DNA of 46,688 bases, from positions 1-46,688 of IMG/VR virus record IMGVR_UViG_3300032236_000693. One strand, written 5' to 3'. Below the pieces are notes generated by a model. The model searched no databases and was not told the DNA's origin. It saw only the letters and a program-made list of their open reading frames with translations. Each line of letters begins with the position of its first letter. The first letter of the stretch is position 1. This DNA comes from a virus. Positions 24,913 to 33,673 of the stretch are shown here, piece by piece. The position numbers were made by a program, and so were the translations under genes.

Positions 24913-26598
24913 ATGGCATTTCAAACCTCTCCAGGCGTAAACGTATCTGAAATCGACTTAACAACAGTTGTTCCTTCAGTTCTGACTACGGCCGGTGCAT
25001 TTGTTGGAACATTCAATTGGGGTCCAGCAGATAAAATCAAATTAGTTAATAGTGAACTAACACTAGCGAAATATTTTGGCAAACCAAATTCAGATACAGG
25101 CGTTTCTTTTTTCACCGCAGCAAACTTTTTAGCATATGGTAACAATTTGCAAATTGTACGTGCAGTGGGTTCTGGATCAAACAATGCTACTTCTGGTGAC
25201 TCTCTACAAGTTAAAAATGAAGATGAATTTGAACAATCATATTTAAACAACGATAACAATGATGACTATGGTTCTTTTATTTCTAGATATCCAGGTTCAT
25301 TAGGTAACTCTATTGATGTTTCTGTTTGTGCAAACACATCAACATTCAGTACATGGACATACAAATCATATTTTACAAGCGCACCAACTACATCAACTTT
25401 TGTTGCTGATGCTCATGGTCATAATGATGAAATGCATATTGTTGTTGTTGACCGTGGCGGCGAAATAACTGGTGCAGCAGGTACAGTTTTAGAAACATTT
25501 GCTTTTGTTTCTAAAGCTTCTAATGCAAGTATTAACGGTGCATCTAACTATTACAAACAAGTTATATTTAATAACTCAGCTTATGTTTATGCAATTGATC
25601 CAGTTGATTACAACAATACCAATTCTACATGGGGTATGCCAGCAGCAGGAACAACATTTGCAAGTCCAGCAACAAATAAATTAGTAACATTGTCTAGTGG
25701 TACAGATGTATCACCAACTGATGGTGATATTGAATCTGCTTATGACCTATTTGCAAACAAAGAATCTGTTGATATTTCTTTGGTCATCACTGGTGATTCA
25801 AGCGTTACAGTTCAGCAATATGTTATTGATAACATTGCAAACTCACGTAAAGATTGTGTGGTATTCATTTCTCCAAGACAATCTGATGTTGTTAACCAAA
25901 ACGGCGATGAAACATCTAACATTGAAACATGGTTAACTTCTCTTGCAAGAAGTTCTTCTTATGTTGTTGCAGATTCTGGTTGGAAATACCAATTTGACAA
26001 ATATAATAACACATACCGTTGGATACCATTGAATGGTGATATCGCTGGTTTGTGTGTTACTACCGATACAGTTCGTGACCCATGGTTCTCACCAGCAGGT
26101 TTCAACCGTGGTCAGATTAAAAACACAATTAAACTTGCATGGAATCCAACAAAGACAGCTAGAGATACATTGTATTCATCAGGTGTAAATCCAGTTGTTT
26201 CATTCCCAGGACAAGGTATTGTTCTGTTTGGCGATAAAACTTTGTTGAATAAACCATCTGCATTTGACCGTATCAATGTTCGTAGATTGTTTATCACACT
26301 TGAGAAAGCAATTTCTAGTGCATCTAAGTTCTCATTGTTTGAATTGAATGATGAATTTACACGTGCTCAATTTGTTTCACTTGTAACTCCGTTCTTGCGT
26401 GATATTCAAGGTCGCCGTGGCATTACAGATTTCAAAGTAATCTGTGACAGTACAAACAACACACAACAAGTTATTGATAGTAACCAGTTTGTTGGTGACA
26501 TTTATATCAAGCCTGCTCGTTCAGTTAACTATATTAAATTGAACTTCGTTGCTGTGGATACTGGCGTTGACTTCGTAACTGTTGTTGGTGCAGCCTAA
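24913..26598 (+). CDS. gp18: Tail sheath protein gp18
   Basis: 561 residues (T4 659). The start FQTSPGVNVSEIDLTTVVPS is the canonical sheath N-terminus, and the C-terminal block (FLRDIQGRRGITDFKVICDS, then DIYIKPARSVNYIKLNF) is the conserved sheath core. Subunits wrap the tail tube as a helical array and contract during infection. The shorter length suggests a reduced protruding domain. Strong AAGGAG ribosome-binding site; probably highly expressed late. Confidence 0.95.
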   Translation: MAFQTSPGVNVSEIDLTTVVPSVLTTAGAFVGTFNWGPADKIKLVNSELTLAKYFGKPNSDTGVSFFTAANFLAYGNNLQIVRAVGSGSNNATSGDSLQVKNEDEFEQSYLNNDNNDDYGSFISRYPGSLGNSIDVSVCANTSTFSTWTYKSYFTSAPTTSTFVADAHGHNDEMHIVVVDRGGEITGAAGTVLETFAFVSKASNASINGASNYYKQVIFNNSAYVYAIDPVDYNNTNSTWGMPAAGTTFASPATNKLVTLSSGTDVSPTDGDIESAYDLFANKESVDISLVITGDSSVTVQQYVIDNIANSRKDCVVFISPRQSDVVNQNGDETSNIETWLTSLARSSSYVVADSGWKYQFDKYNNTYRWIPLNGDIAGLCVTTDTVRDPWFSPAGFNRGQIKNTIKLAWNPTKTARDTLYSSGVNPVVSFPGQGIVLFGDKTLLNKPSAFDRINVRRLFITLEKAISSASKFSLFELNDEFTRAQFVSLVTPFLRDIQGRRGITDFKVICDSTNNTQQVIDSNQFVGDIYIKPARSVNYIKLNFVAVDTGVDFVTVVGAA

Positions 26599-26604
26599 TA
26601 AATA
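26597..26604 (+). promoter_or_regulatory. Putative T4-type late promoter (AATAAATA)
   Basis: One mismatch to TATAAATA, overlapping the sheath stop codon and 21 bases before the tail tube start, with AGGAG in between. Confidence 0.45.
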
Positions 26605-26625
26605 AAACGATAACAGGAGAAAACA

Positions 26626-27168
26626 ATGGCATTTAATGTATCAGAATTTAGAGCAAATATGATTGGAGACGGTGCCCGTCCTAATCTATTTTCTGTTTCT
26701 CTAATTTTCCCAACACTCGTACCAAACGGAACAGCAGCAGGCCAAAAGGTTACCTTTATGGCCAAAGCAGCACAACTTCCAGGTTCAACAATTGGCACTG
26801 TGCCAGTTTACTACTTCGGCCGTGAAATGAAATTTGCCGGCAACAGAACATTCGCTGATTGGACATTGCAGATTATCAATGATGAAGATTTCACCATTAG
26901 AAATGCAGTTGAAAGTTGGATGAATTCTATCAATAGTCACAATGGAAATACTCGTAATATTAATGCGACACGTCCATTAAATTATACTGTTGATGCAGAA
27001 GTTACTCAGTATGGAAAAACTGGTGACGAATTGAAAAAATACAAATTTGTTGGTATGTTCCCTATTGATTTGGCACCAATCGACCTTGATTGGGGTTCTA
27101 ATGACGCAATTGAAGAATTTGCGGTTACATTTGCTTATCAATGGTGGGAAACACAAACAACAACTTGA
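26626..27168 (+). CDS. gp19: Tail tube protein gp19
   Basis: 180 residues (T4 163). NMIGDGARPNLFSVSLIFP, AKAAQLPGSTIGTVPVYYFG and REMKFAGNRTFADWTLQI are classic gp19 motifs. Hexameric rings stack to form the inner tube through which DNA passes. It sits directly after the sheath gene and is followed by a hairpin terminator, so 18-19 can be made in excess over the portal gene downstream. Confidence 0.95.
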   Translation: MAFNVSEFRANMIGDGARPNLFSVSLIFPTLVPNGTAAGQKVTFMAKAAQLPGSTIGTVPVYYFGREMKFAGNRTFADWTLQIINDEDFTIRNAVESWMNSINSHNGNTRNINATRPLNYTVDAEVTQYGKTGDELKKYKFVGMFPIDLAPIDLDWGSNDAIEEFAVTFAYQWWETQTTT

Positions 27169-27178
27169 TATTTTGTGT

Positions 27179-27200
27179 GGAGGGCCTTGTGCCCTCCTTT
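27179..27200 (+). terminator. Intrinsic terminator after gene 19
   Basis: Stem GGAGGGC (27179-27185) pairs with GCCCTCC (27191-27197) around a 5-base loop and is followed by a T-rich stretch. It separates the abundant tail proteins from the portal gene. Confidence 0.75.
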
Positions 27201-27233
27201 ATGTTTCTTTGATTTTGGAATTAATAAACAAAT

Positions 27234-28949
27234 ATGGCAAATACAAATAAATTTTCACTGTTTGGGTTTACAATAGCCCGCAATAAGGATGAACAAGACA
27301 CGGCTGTTCAACCTTCTTTTTCGCCTCCTTCCTCGGATGACGGCGCATTAACTATTACATCTGCCGCTTATTACGGCACATATGTTGACCTAGACGGTAC
27401 TGCAAAGAATGAAGTAGAACTCATTTCTCGTTACCGTGAAATGGCAATGCAACCTGAAATTGAATCTGCGATAGATGACATAGTTAATGAAGCCATTGTA
27501 CAAGACGATGATGGTAAGATTACTCAAATTGTTTTAGATGATTTAGAACAACCAGAGAAAATCAAAAAAGCAATTAAAGCAGAATTTGCCACTGCGTTGA
27601 AGTTATTAAACTACAAAAAGATGGCACAAGATATCTTCCGTAGATATTATATTGATGGTAGAATGTATTATCATATCATCATTGATAAAACAAATCCACA
27701 AGAAGGTATTAAAGAATTACGTTACATAGACCCACGCAAGTTGCGTAAGGTACGTGAAATCAAAAAACAAAAAGATGAACGTACTGGTGCTGATGTGATG
27801 AATGTGGTCAATGAGTACTACATTTATAACGACAAGGTAGTATCTGGAACATCGTCCAACTATGGTCCAGTTGGTATTAGAATCACCACAGACTCTATTG
27901 TTTCTGTTGTCTCTGGTCTTATGGATTCACGCCGTGCGGTGGTGTTGTCTTATTTGCATAAAGCAATTAAGCCACTTAACCAATTGCGTATGATTGAAGA
28001 TGCAACAGTTATCTATCGTATCTCACGTGCGCCTGAACGCCGTATTTTTTATATTGACGTTGGTAATTTACCAAAATTAAAAGCAGAACAATACCTCCGT
28101 GACATTATGGTCAAATATAAGAACAAGCTTGTCTATGATGCAAACACTGGTGAAATCCGTGATGACCGTAAATTCTTATCTATGATGGAAGACTTTTGGT
28201 TGCCACGTAGAGAAGGTGGCAAAGGCACAGAAATTACAACACTACCAGGCGGACAAAACTTGGGTGAATTGGAAGACGTTAAGTACTTCCAAAAGAAACT
28301 ATATGGTGCATTAAACGTACCAATCTCTCGTTTGAATCCAGACCAAAATGGTTTTTCATTGGGTCGTTCATCAGAGGTTACACGTGATGAATTGAAGTTT
28401 GCTAAGTTTGTTGACCGTATGCGTAACAAGTTTGCAGATGTCTTCAACCAAGTTTTGCGTGTGCAATGTGTACTTAAAGGCATCTGTACCGCTGAAGAAT
28501 GGGATCAATTCAAAGAAAACATTTACTACGACTTCATCAAAGATAATAACTTCTCTGAACTCAAAGAAGCAGAATTGATGACAAACAGATTGCAATTATT
28601 AGGTGCAGTAGATCCATACACAGGCCGTTATTTCTCTCAAGCATGGATTCAACGTAATGTGTTGCGTTTGAATGATGATGAAATCCAACAAATGGATAAT
28701 GAAATTAACAAAGAGAAAGAAGAAGGCCTTGGATTGCCAGTTGGTGTTACAAATGATATTGCTGCACAACAAATGTCTGCATCTATTCAAACAGATACAC
28801 AGGCACAACAATCAGCAAATCAAGCTGAGATTGACCAAGACGCAGCAGAACATCAACATCAATTAGATATAAAGGCAGCCAAAGCCGCACCTAAAACTAA
28901 AAAAGAAGAAGTTGAAACTGGTTTTGCTAAATTGAAACGTATACTATAA
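27234..28949 (+). CDS. gp20: Portal vertex protein gp20
   Basis: 571 residues (T4 524). YGTYVDLDGTAKNEVELISR and YREMAMQPEIESAIDDIVNE at the N-terminus, YIDPRKLRKVREIKK, then LPGGQNLGELEDVKYFQKKL followed by NVPISRLN are textbook gp20 sequences. The dodecameric portal initiates head assembly and is the DNA channel. The Gln/Ala-rich C-terminus (about 505-560) is variable in this family. A weak ribosome-binding site precedes the ATG, fitting the low copy number needed. Confidence 0.95.
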   Translation: MANTNKFSLFGFTIARNKDEQDTAVQPSFSPPSSDDGALTITSAAYYGTYVDLDGTAKNEVELISRYREMAMQPEIESAIDDIVNEAIVQDDDGKITQIVLDDLEQPEKIKKAIKAEFATALKLLNYKKMAQDIFRRYYIDGRMYYHIIIDKTNPQEGIKELRYIDPRKLRKVREIKKQKDERTGADVMNVVNEYYIYNDKVVSGTSSNYGPVGIRITTDSIVSVVSGLMDSRRAVVLSYLHKAIKPLNQLRMIEDATVIYRISRAPERRIFYIDVGNLPKLKAEQYLRDIMVKYKNKLVYDANTGEIRDDRKFLSMMEDFWLPRREGGKGTEITTLPGGQNLGELEDVKYFQKKLYGALNVPISRLNPDQNGFSLGRSSEVTRDELKFAKFVDRMRNKFADVFNQVLRVQCVLKGICTAEEWDQFKENIYYDFIKDNNFSELKEAELMTNRLQLLGAVDPYTGRYFSQAWIQRNVLRLNDDEIQQMDNEINKEKEEGLGLPVGVTNDIAAQQMSASIQTDTQAQQSANQAEIDQDAAEHQHQLDIKAAKAAPKTKKEEVETGFAKLKRIL

Positions 28950-28952
28950 ATA
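28945..28952 (+). promoter_or_regulatory. T4-type late promoter (TATAAATA)
   Basis: Exact octamer overlapping the portal stop codon, 20 bases before the next start and with GGAG in between. Confidence 0.6.
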
Positions 28953-28971
28953 ACCACATTTGGAGAATAAT

Positions 28972-29145
28972 ATGACTGACGCAACAAGACAAATTATTGA
29001 TTATGCAGCTGAAGACAATGGTAAAGAAGTGCGTGATGCACTTTACGCTTCCATTCACGATAGAGTGGCAGCACACATTGAGGCTAAAAAAGAAGAAATT
29101 GCTAGAACATTATTCGCACAACCAGAAGAACAAACCGAAGAATAA
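28972..29145 (+). CDS. Small acidic head-core protein, gp67-like
   Basis: 57 residues from the ATG at 28972 (GGAG upstream); a TTG 12 bases earlier is inferior because it contains that ribosome-binding site. The protein is helical and charged (RDALYASIHDRVAAHIEAKK, EIARTLF) with a Glu-rich tail. In T4 the slot between 20 and 21 holds genes 67 and 68, small prohead core components processed by gp21. Position and composition fit gp67, but it is too short for certainty. Confidence 0.6.
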   Translation: MTDATRQIIDYAAEDNGKEVRDALYASIHDRVAAHIEAKKEEIARTLFAQPEEQTEE

Positions 29146-29157
29146 TAGGAAACAAAA

Positions 29158-29685
29158 ATGTCTGGACCAACCACAACTTATCAAATATTAAAAGATACAA
29201 CAGAACATACAGTTATTAAATTAACTGCAAGATGGACTGATGATGTACAAGAAGATAATCCTAATCGTATTGCAGCAAACACATTATATGGTGCATTAAA
29301 CGCAAATACAGTACCAGGATTATTGTCACAAGGCGGTGACGCCCTACCATACTATGGATTAAGTGTTCATCGTATTTGGTATGACACCGTTAATGCAACT
29401 GCTTCTGACGTTGAATTATATTGGAATGCCAATCCAGTTGTTTCTTTAATGATGTTATCTGGTAATTCTGAATATGATGGTGCAGGCAATTGGGTAACAA
29501 TTCCAAATGCAGCCAAAGGAACAAATAGTTGTAATGGCGATATTGGTATTCGCACAAGAGGATACTCAGCAAACACTTCATATACTATTGTTATTGAATT
29601 ACGTAAAGACAATGCTTATTACCAACGTGGTCAATTTAACGATCCGGCAGCATTCAATTATGGTGAATATTCAATTAGACCATAA
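29158..29685 (+). CDS. Beta-rich protein of unknown function in the prohead cluster
   Basis: 175 residues. The sequence (TEHTVIKLTARWTDDVQED, SVHRIWYDTVNATASDVELYW, SYTIVIELRKDNAYY) suggests a beta-sandwich rather than the helical, acidic make-up expected of T4 gp68, which occupies this slot. No catalytic motif is seen. A capsid decoration or structural role is plausible from position between the gp67-like gene and gp21. I do not recognise a named family. Confidence 0.65.
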   Translation: MSGPTTTYQILKDTTEHTVIKLTARWTDDVQEDNPNRIAANTLYGALNANTVPGLLSQGGDALPYYGLSVHRIWYDTVNATASDVELYWNANPVVSLMMLSGNSEYDGAGNWVTIPNAAKGTNSCNGDIGIRTRGYSANTSYTIVIELRKDNAYYQRGQFNDPAAFNYGEYSIRP

Positions 29686-29694
29686 GGAAAATAA

Positions 29695-30339
29695 ATGAAA
29701 CTTATCAGAGAACTAAACGAATCAGTAAACTATTTGGTCGAAGATAAAGACGGAAAAAAATGTCTTTATATTGAAGGACCATTTTTAGTTGCTGAACGTG
29801 TTAATAAAAATGGACGCATGTACAAAGAAGATACAATGCTGAAAGAAGTTAACCGTTACAACGAAGAATTAGTATTAAAAAATCGTGCCTTTGGTGAACT
29901 GGGACATCCAGACACCCCTTCCATTAATCTAGACAGAGTATCACATTTAACTACTGAACTCCGTAAAGAAGGTAATGTTTGGATAGGCAAAGCAAAAATT
30001 CTTGAAACACCAATGGGTAACATTGCAAGAAGTCTTATCGAAGGTGGCGCACAACTAGGTGTATCATCAAGAGGTATGGGCTCTTTGAAATCAGTCAACG
30101 GTATTAACATAGTTCAAGATGACTTTCATCTGGCCACAGCGGCAGATATTGTAGCAGACCCTTCTGCACCTGGTGCTTTCGTACAAGGTATTATGGAAGG
30201 AAAAGAATGGATGATGGTTGAGGGTGTTTGGACAGAAGTTCATCAACAACAAGCTCAACAACAAATTCGCAAAGCTTCACGTAAAGAAATTGAAGCAGTA
30301 AGCATGAGAATTTGGGAATCATTTGTCAAAAAACTTTAA
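29695..30339 (+). CDS. gp21: Prohead core protease gp21
   Basis: 214 residues (T4 212). GPFLVAERVNKNGRMY, AFGELGHPDTPSINLDRVSH and GAQLGVSSRGMGSL match gp21, a herpesvirus-assemblin-like serine protease. Candidate catalytic residues are His71 and Ser124/Ser125. It cleaves scaffold and capsid proteins after an (L/I)xE motif during head maturation, and such motifs are visible in gp22 and gp23 here. AAGGA precedes the ATG. Confidence 0.92.
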   Translation: MKLIRELNESVNYLVEDKDGKKCLYIEGPFLVAERVNKNGRMYKEDTMLKEVNRYNEELVLKNRAFGELGHPDTPSINLDRVSHLTTELRKEGNVWIGKAKILETPMGNIARSLIEGGAQLGVSSRGMGSLKSVNGINIVQDDFHLATAADIVADPSAPGAFVQGIMEGKEWMMVEGVWTEVHQQQAQQQIRKASRKEIEAVSMRIWESFVKKL

Positions 30340-30340
30340 T

Positions 30341-30348
30341 TATAAATA
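30341..30348 (+). promoter_or_regulatory. T4-type late promoter (TATAAATA)
   Basis: Exact octamer 2 bases after the gene 21 stop and 30 bases before the scaffold start. Confidence 0.6.
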
Positions 30349-30377
30349 TCCAATATAAAATCAAGGAGATTTTCAAA

Positions 30378-31634
30378 ATGGCAAAATTTAATCTATCTGA
30401 AGCCGCTAAAGAAATTCTGCAAGGAAACGTTGCAGCAAAACATGGTGGTCAAGACAAACCAAGTAAGTTACCTACATCTGTTGCTTATGGCACTAAAGAT
30501 GCAGGTGTTGTTGGTCATTCACCACAAGAAGAAGATGACAGCAATCCAGATTACACAAAAGGCACACCAACTGCCACACCTCCAGGTGCAACACCACCTG
30601 TTGGTGCAGAACCAATGAAAAAATTAAAAGGTCAACCACAAGAACATGAAGGTTCAGAACACGCTGTTGTTCAACAACCATCTACTGATTACTCATCTAT
30701 CCGTGACCGTGTTAAAGCTAAGTTAGCAAAGCAAACAATGCAATCTAACCCAGGCGCAACAGCACCATACGTTCCAGAATCTGTTGAAGAATCTGATGAT
30801 GAATATGTTGCTGAAGAAAAAGAAGAAAAAGGTCATGAAGATGCTGCTCAAGACAAAGCAATGATTAAAGCAGCAATGAAAAAAGAGAAGATGAAAGAAA
30901 AAATGAAAGAAGATATGGACGCTCTATTGGGTGACGATAATCTTTCAGAAGAATTTGTTTCACGTGCAACAACAATTTTTGAAGCTGCCGTTATCTCTCG
31001 TACAGAAGCAATTTTGGAAGAAATTGAATCTGAATTGGCAGAACAATTTGAAACAGCAATCGAAGAAGTTAAAGAAGACTTGGCATCTAAAGTTGACGAC
31101 TACCTAAATTACATGGTAGAAGAATGGATGCAAGAAAATACTTTGGCAATCGAAAAAGGTCTACGTGCCGAAATCGTAGAAGACTTTATCGGTGGATTGC
31201 ACAACTTGTTTAAAGAACACTACATTGATATTCCAGAAGAAAAAGTTGACGTTGTTGAAGAATTGACAACACGTGTCGAAGAACTTGAATCTTCATTGAA
31301 TGAACAAATCAATTCTGCTGTTCAGTTCAAAAAGGAATTAAACGAACACAAAAAAATTGAGGCTATACACGCAGTTTGTGAAGGCCTAACGCAAACTCAG
31401 GTAGAGAAAATGAAATCACTCGCAGAGAGTATTGAGTTTACTACTGAGGAAGAATTTGCAGATAAAGTTGTTACACTGAGAGAATCATATTTCAGTGCTC
31501 AAGTTAAATCTGCCGATGACTCTGCTCTGAACGAAGAAATTATTGTTGAAGAAGAATCTAAAGTTGCTAAAGGCAATGGCGATGCTTTGATTGAACAATA
31601 CGCTAAGACAATTTCCCAGACTTTGGTAAAATAA
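30378..31634 (+). CDS. gp22: Prohead core scaffolding protein gp22
   Basis: 418 residues from the ATG at 30378, chosen because AAGGAG lies upstream and an in-frame extension would run back into gene 21. It is acidic and largely helical, with a Pro/Gly-rich low-complexity region (about 30-115), a Lys/Glu-rich stretch (about 150-195) and long coiled coils thereafter. Near the N-terminus FNLSE-AAKEI fits the gp21 cleavage pattern LxE. Scaffold forms the prohead core and is degraded before packaging. It is much longer than T4 gp22 (269), as in other aquatic T4-like phages. Confidence 0.88.
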   Translation: MAKFNLSEAAKEILQGNVAAKHGGQDKPSKLPTSVAYGTKDAGVVGHSPQEEDDSNPDYTKGTPTATPPGATPPVGAEPMKKLKGQPQEHEGSEHAVVQQPSTDYSSIRDRVKAKLAKQTMQSNPGATAPYVPESVEESDDEYVAEEKEEKGHEDAAQDKAMIKAAMKKEKMKEKMKEDMDALLGDDNLSEEFVSRATTIFEAAVISRTEAILEEIESELAEQFETAIEEVKEDLASKVDDYLNYMVEEWMQENTLAIEKGLRAEIVEDFIGGLHNLFKEHYIDIPEEKVDVVEELTTRVEELESSLNEQINSAVQFKKELNEHKKIEAIHAVCEGLTQTQVEKMKSLAESIEFTTEEEFADKVVTLRESYFSAQVKSADDSALNEEIIVEEESKVAKGNGDALIEQYAKTISQTLVK

Positions 31635-31640
31635 TAAATA
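31633..31640 (+). promoter_or_regulatory. Putative T4-type late promoter (AATAAATA)
   Basis: One mismatch to TATAAATA, overlapping the scaffold stop and 37 bases before the capsid gene, with AAGGAG in between. Confidence 0.5.
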
Positions 31641-31677
31641 AAACTACCAAAATAAGATACTCACAAGGAGATAATTC

Positions 31678-33018
31678 ATGTATCTAACAGAAGACCTACA
31701 GAAAAAATGGAATCCAGTTTTGGAACATCCAGAATTGGCAGCCATTAAAGACCCATACAAGAAAGCTGTTACAGCACTTGTTTTGGAAAACCAACAACAA
31801 GCAATGCAATCAGACCGTCAATCTTTGAACGAAGCTGATGCATTGGCACCTACCAACGTAGCTGGTGGTGTTCAAAACTTCGATCCAATTTTGATTAGTT
31901 TGGTTCGCCGTGCATTGCCTAACTTGATTGCGTATGATGTTGCTGGCGTTCAGCCAATGACAGGACCAACAGGTTTGATTTTCGCAATGCGTGCTCGTTA
32001 CAGCAACCAATCTGGTGCTGATGCTAACGCAAACGAAGCATTCTACAACGAAGCTAACACAATTTTCTCTGGTACAGGTTCATCTGCAAACCCATACGGT
32101 TTCCGTGGTAACAATGCTACTGATATCCGTACTGATGCAGGCGCAGACCTAAGAGCTAACGCTTACTCAACTGGTATTGGTTTGCCAACATCCGTTGCTG
32201 AAGGTTTGGGCGCAGACGGCAATCCAGCATTCCAACAAATGGCATTCTCTATTGAGAAAGTTACTGTTACTGCTCAAAGCCGTGCGTTAAAAGCTGAATA
32301 CTCACTAGAACTTGCACAAGACTTGAAAGCAATCCATGGTTTGGACGCTGAAACAGAATTGTCAAACATTCTATCTACAGAAATTCTTTCTGAAATCAAC
32401 CGTGAAGTTATCCGTACTATCTACGCAACTGCTGTTGCTGGTGCTCAATACGGTACAACAAACGCTGGTGTGTTTGACTTGGATACAGACTCTAACGGTC
32501 GTTGGTCTGTTGAACGTTTCAAAGGTTTGATTTTCCAAATTGAACGTGATGCTAACGTTATTGCAAAACAAACACGTCGTGGTAAAGGTAACGTGATGAT
32601 TGTATCATCTGACGTTGCTTCCGCTATGGCAATGGCTGGTGTTCTTTCTTATACACCTGCTCTTTCTGCTGACCTACAAGTTGATGACACAGGCAATACA
32701 TTTGCTGGTTTGTTACATGGTCGTATCAAGGTCTATATCGACCCATACTTCGGTGGTTACACATCTAACCAAGAATTGGTAACAATCGGTTACAAAGGTA
32801 CATCACCATACGATGCAGGTTTGTTCTACTGCCCATACGTTCCATTGCAAATGGTTCGTGCAGTTGACCAGTTCACATTCCAACCAAAAATTGGATTCAA
32901 GACACGTTATGGCATGGTTGCAAACCCATTCGCAACAGGTCTTACAACTGGCCACGGTGCATTGAACGCACGTAGCAACGTTTACTACCGTATCTTCGGT
33001 GTTAAGAACCTTATGTAA
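31678..33018 (+). CDS. gp23: Major capsid protein gp23
   Basis: 446 residues (T4 521). QNFDPILISLVRRALPNLIA, YDVAGVQPMTGPTGLIFAMR and PFATGLTTGHGALNARSNVY are diagnostic gp23 sequences. It forms the HK97-fold hexamers of the head. The predicted gp21 cleavage site is SLNE-ADAL, after residue 52 by the (L/I)xE rule, removing an N-terminal delta-domain-like segment. Strong ribosome-binding site, upstream late promoter and downstream terminator are consistent with very high expression. Codon choice is more C-ending (aac, tac) than in the fibre genes, as expected for an abundant protein. Confidence 0.96.
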   Translation: MYLTEDLQKKWNPVLEHPELAAIKDPYKKAVTALVLENQQQAMQSDRQSLNEADALAPTNVAGGVQNFDPILISLVRRALPNLIAYDVAGVQPMTGPTGLIFAMRARYSNQSGADANANEAFYNEANTIFSGTGSSANPYGFRGNNATDIRTDAGADLRANAYSTGIGLPTSVAEGLGADGNPAFQQMAFSIEKVTVTAQSRALKAEYSLELAQDLKAIHGLDAETELSNILSTEILSEINREVIRTIYATAVAGAQYGTTNAGVFDLDTDSNGRWSVERFKGLIFQIERDANVIAKQTRRGKGNVMIVSSDVASAMAMAGVLSYTPALSADLQVDDTGNTFAGLLHGRIKVYIDPYFGGYTSNQELVTIGYKGTSPYDAGLFYCPYVPLQMVRAVDQFTFQPKIGFKTRYGMVANPFATGLTTGHGALNARSNVYYRIFGVKNLM

Positions 33019-33025
33019 TTAGGGA

Positions 33026-33041
33026 GTCACCGCAGAGTGAC
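33026..33041 (+). other. Small hairpin after gene 23
   Basis: GTCAC (33026-33030) pairs with GTGAC (33037-33041) just upstream of the main terminator. It has no T-run of its own and may protect the 3' end. Confidence 0.4.
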
Positions 33042-33045
33042 ATTT

Positions 33046-33074
33046 AAAGGACCTCTTCGGAGGTCCTTTTTTTT
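33046..33074 (+). terminator. Strong intrinsic terminator after gene 23
   Basis: A perfect 10-bp stem AAAGGACCTC/GAGGTCCTTT with a TTCG tetraloop, running into eight T residues (33067-33074). It ends the capsid transcript. Confidence 0.92.
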
Positions 33075-33078
33075 GGCT

Positions 33079-33086
33079 CCTAAATA
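33079..33086 (+). promoter_or_regulatory. Putative T4-type late promoter (CCTAAATA)
   Basis: Two mismatches to TATAAATA, placed right after the gene 23 terminator and 18 bases before the next start, with AAGGAG in between. Confidence 0.35.
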
Positions 33087-33103
33087 CCTAGTAAGGAGTT
33101 AAC

Positions 33104-33622
33104 ATGACTGCATTAAATAGAAATCCAAAGAACACCAATTTTCTACAACCAACAAAATACTTGTTGACGTTTGAAAGAATTACTGATGTTCAATACCAAT
33201 GTCAAGAAATTAATTTGCCAGGTGTTACACTTGGTACTATTACTCGACCAACTCCTTTCATTGACATGTATTCTCCTGGTACCAAATTGGTATACAATCC
33301 ACTAGACATTACTTTTTATATTGATGAAGAACTTACATCATGGAAAAATATTCAAAATTGGTTTCTTTCAATTGCGAGTCCCGATGGATTTGAAGAACGT
33401 GACCATAGTAGGGAACTTAGAACTGAAAAGTTGCGCCATTTGTCAGATGCCACATTGACAATATTATCGAACTTAAATAACCCATTGGTACGTATTCAAT
33501 TTGCAAATATGTTTCCAGTTACTTTAAGTGATTTGAAATTTGATACACAATTATCGGCAGATACTATTATGACTGCAACGGCAACGTTTAGGTATGATTA
33601 TTATAAGATATTATCCGCTTGA
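33104..33622 (+). CDS. Tail-tube-family protein (gp19 paralogue; possibly gp3- or gp54-like)
   Basis: 172 residues. INLPGVTLGTITRPTPFIDM and LVYNPLDITFYIDEELTSW, then NIQNWFLSI, line up with gp19 in this phage (QLPGSTIGTVPVYYFG, then ADWTLQIINDEDFTI and VESWMNSI). It therefore has the tail tube fold. T4 uses this fold again in tube initiator gp54 and related proteins. The place between 23 and uvsY is where aquatic T4-like phages often carry a gene annotated gp3 (tail terminator). I favour a tube initiator or terminator ring but cannot decide which. AAGGAG precedes the ATG. Confidence 0.7.
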   Translation: MTALNRNPKNTNFLQPTKYLLTFERITDVQYQCQEINLPGVTLGTITRPTPFIDMYSPGTKLVYNPLDITFYIDEELTSWKNIQNWFLSIASPDGFEERDHSRELRTEKLRHLSDATLTILSNLNNPLVRIQFANMFPVTLSDLKFDTQLSADTIMTATATFRYDYYKILSA

Positions 33623-33647
33623 CTTTTAACACAAAAACCTTTATAAT
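33619..33647 (+). promoter_or_regulatory. Sigma70-type promoter for uvsY
   Basis: TTGACT (33619-33624), 17-bp spacer, TATAAT (33642-33647), followed by G. It marks the switch from the late virion module to the recombination genes and is probably used by unmodified host polymerase. Confidence 0.8.
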
Positions 33648-33673
33648 GTAACTTTATTACCACTTTTTATTTT

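Noticed and set aside
30312-30377. N-terminal extension of gp22 from an ATG inside gene 21
   Set aside because: It lacks a ribosome-binding site and would include the late promoter and AAGGAG; the ATG at 30378 is better.
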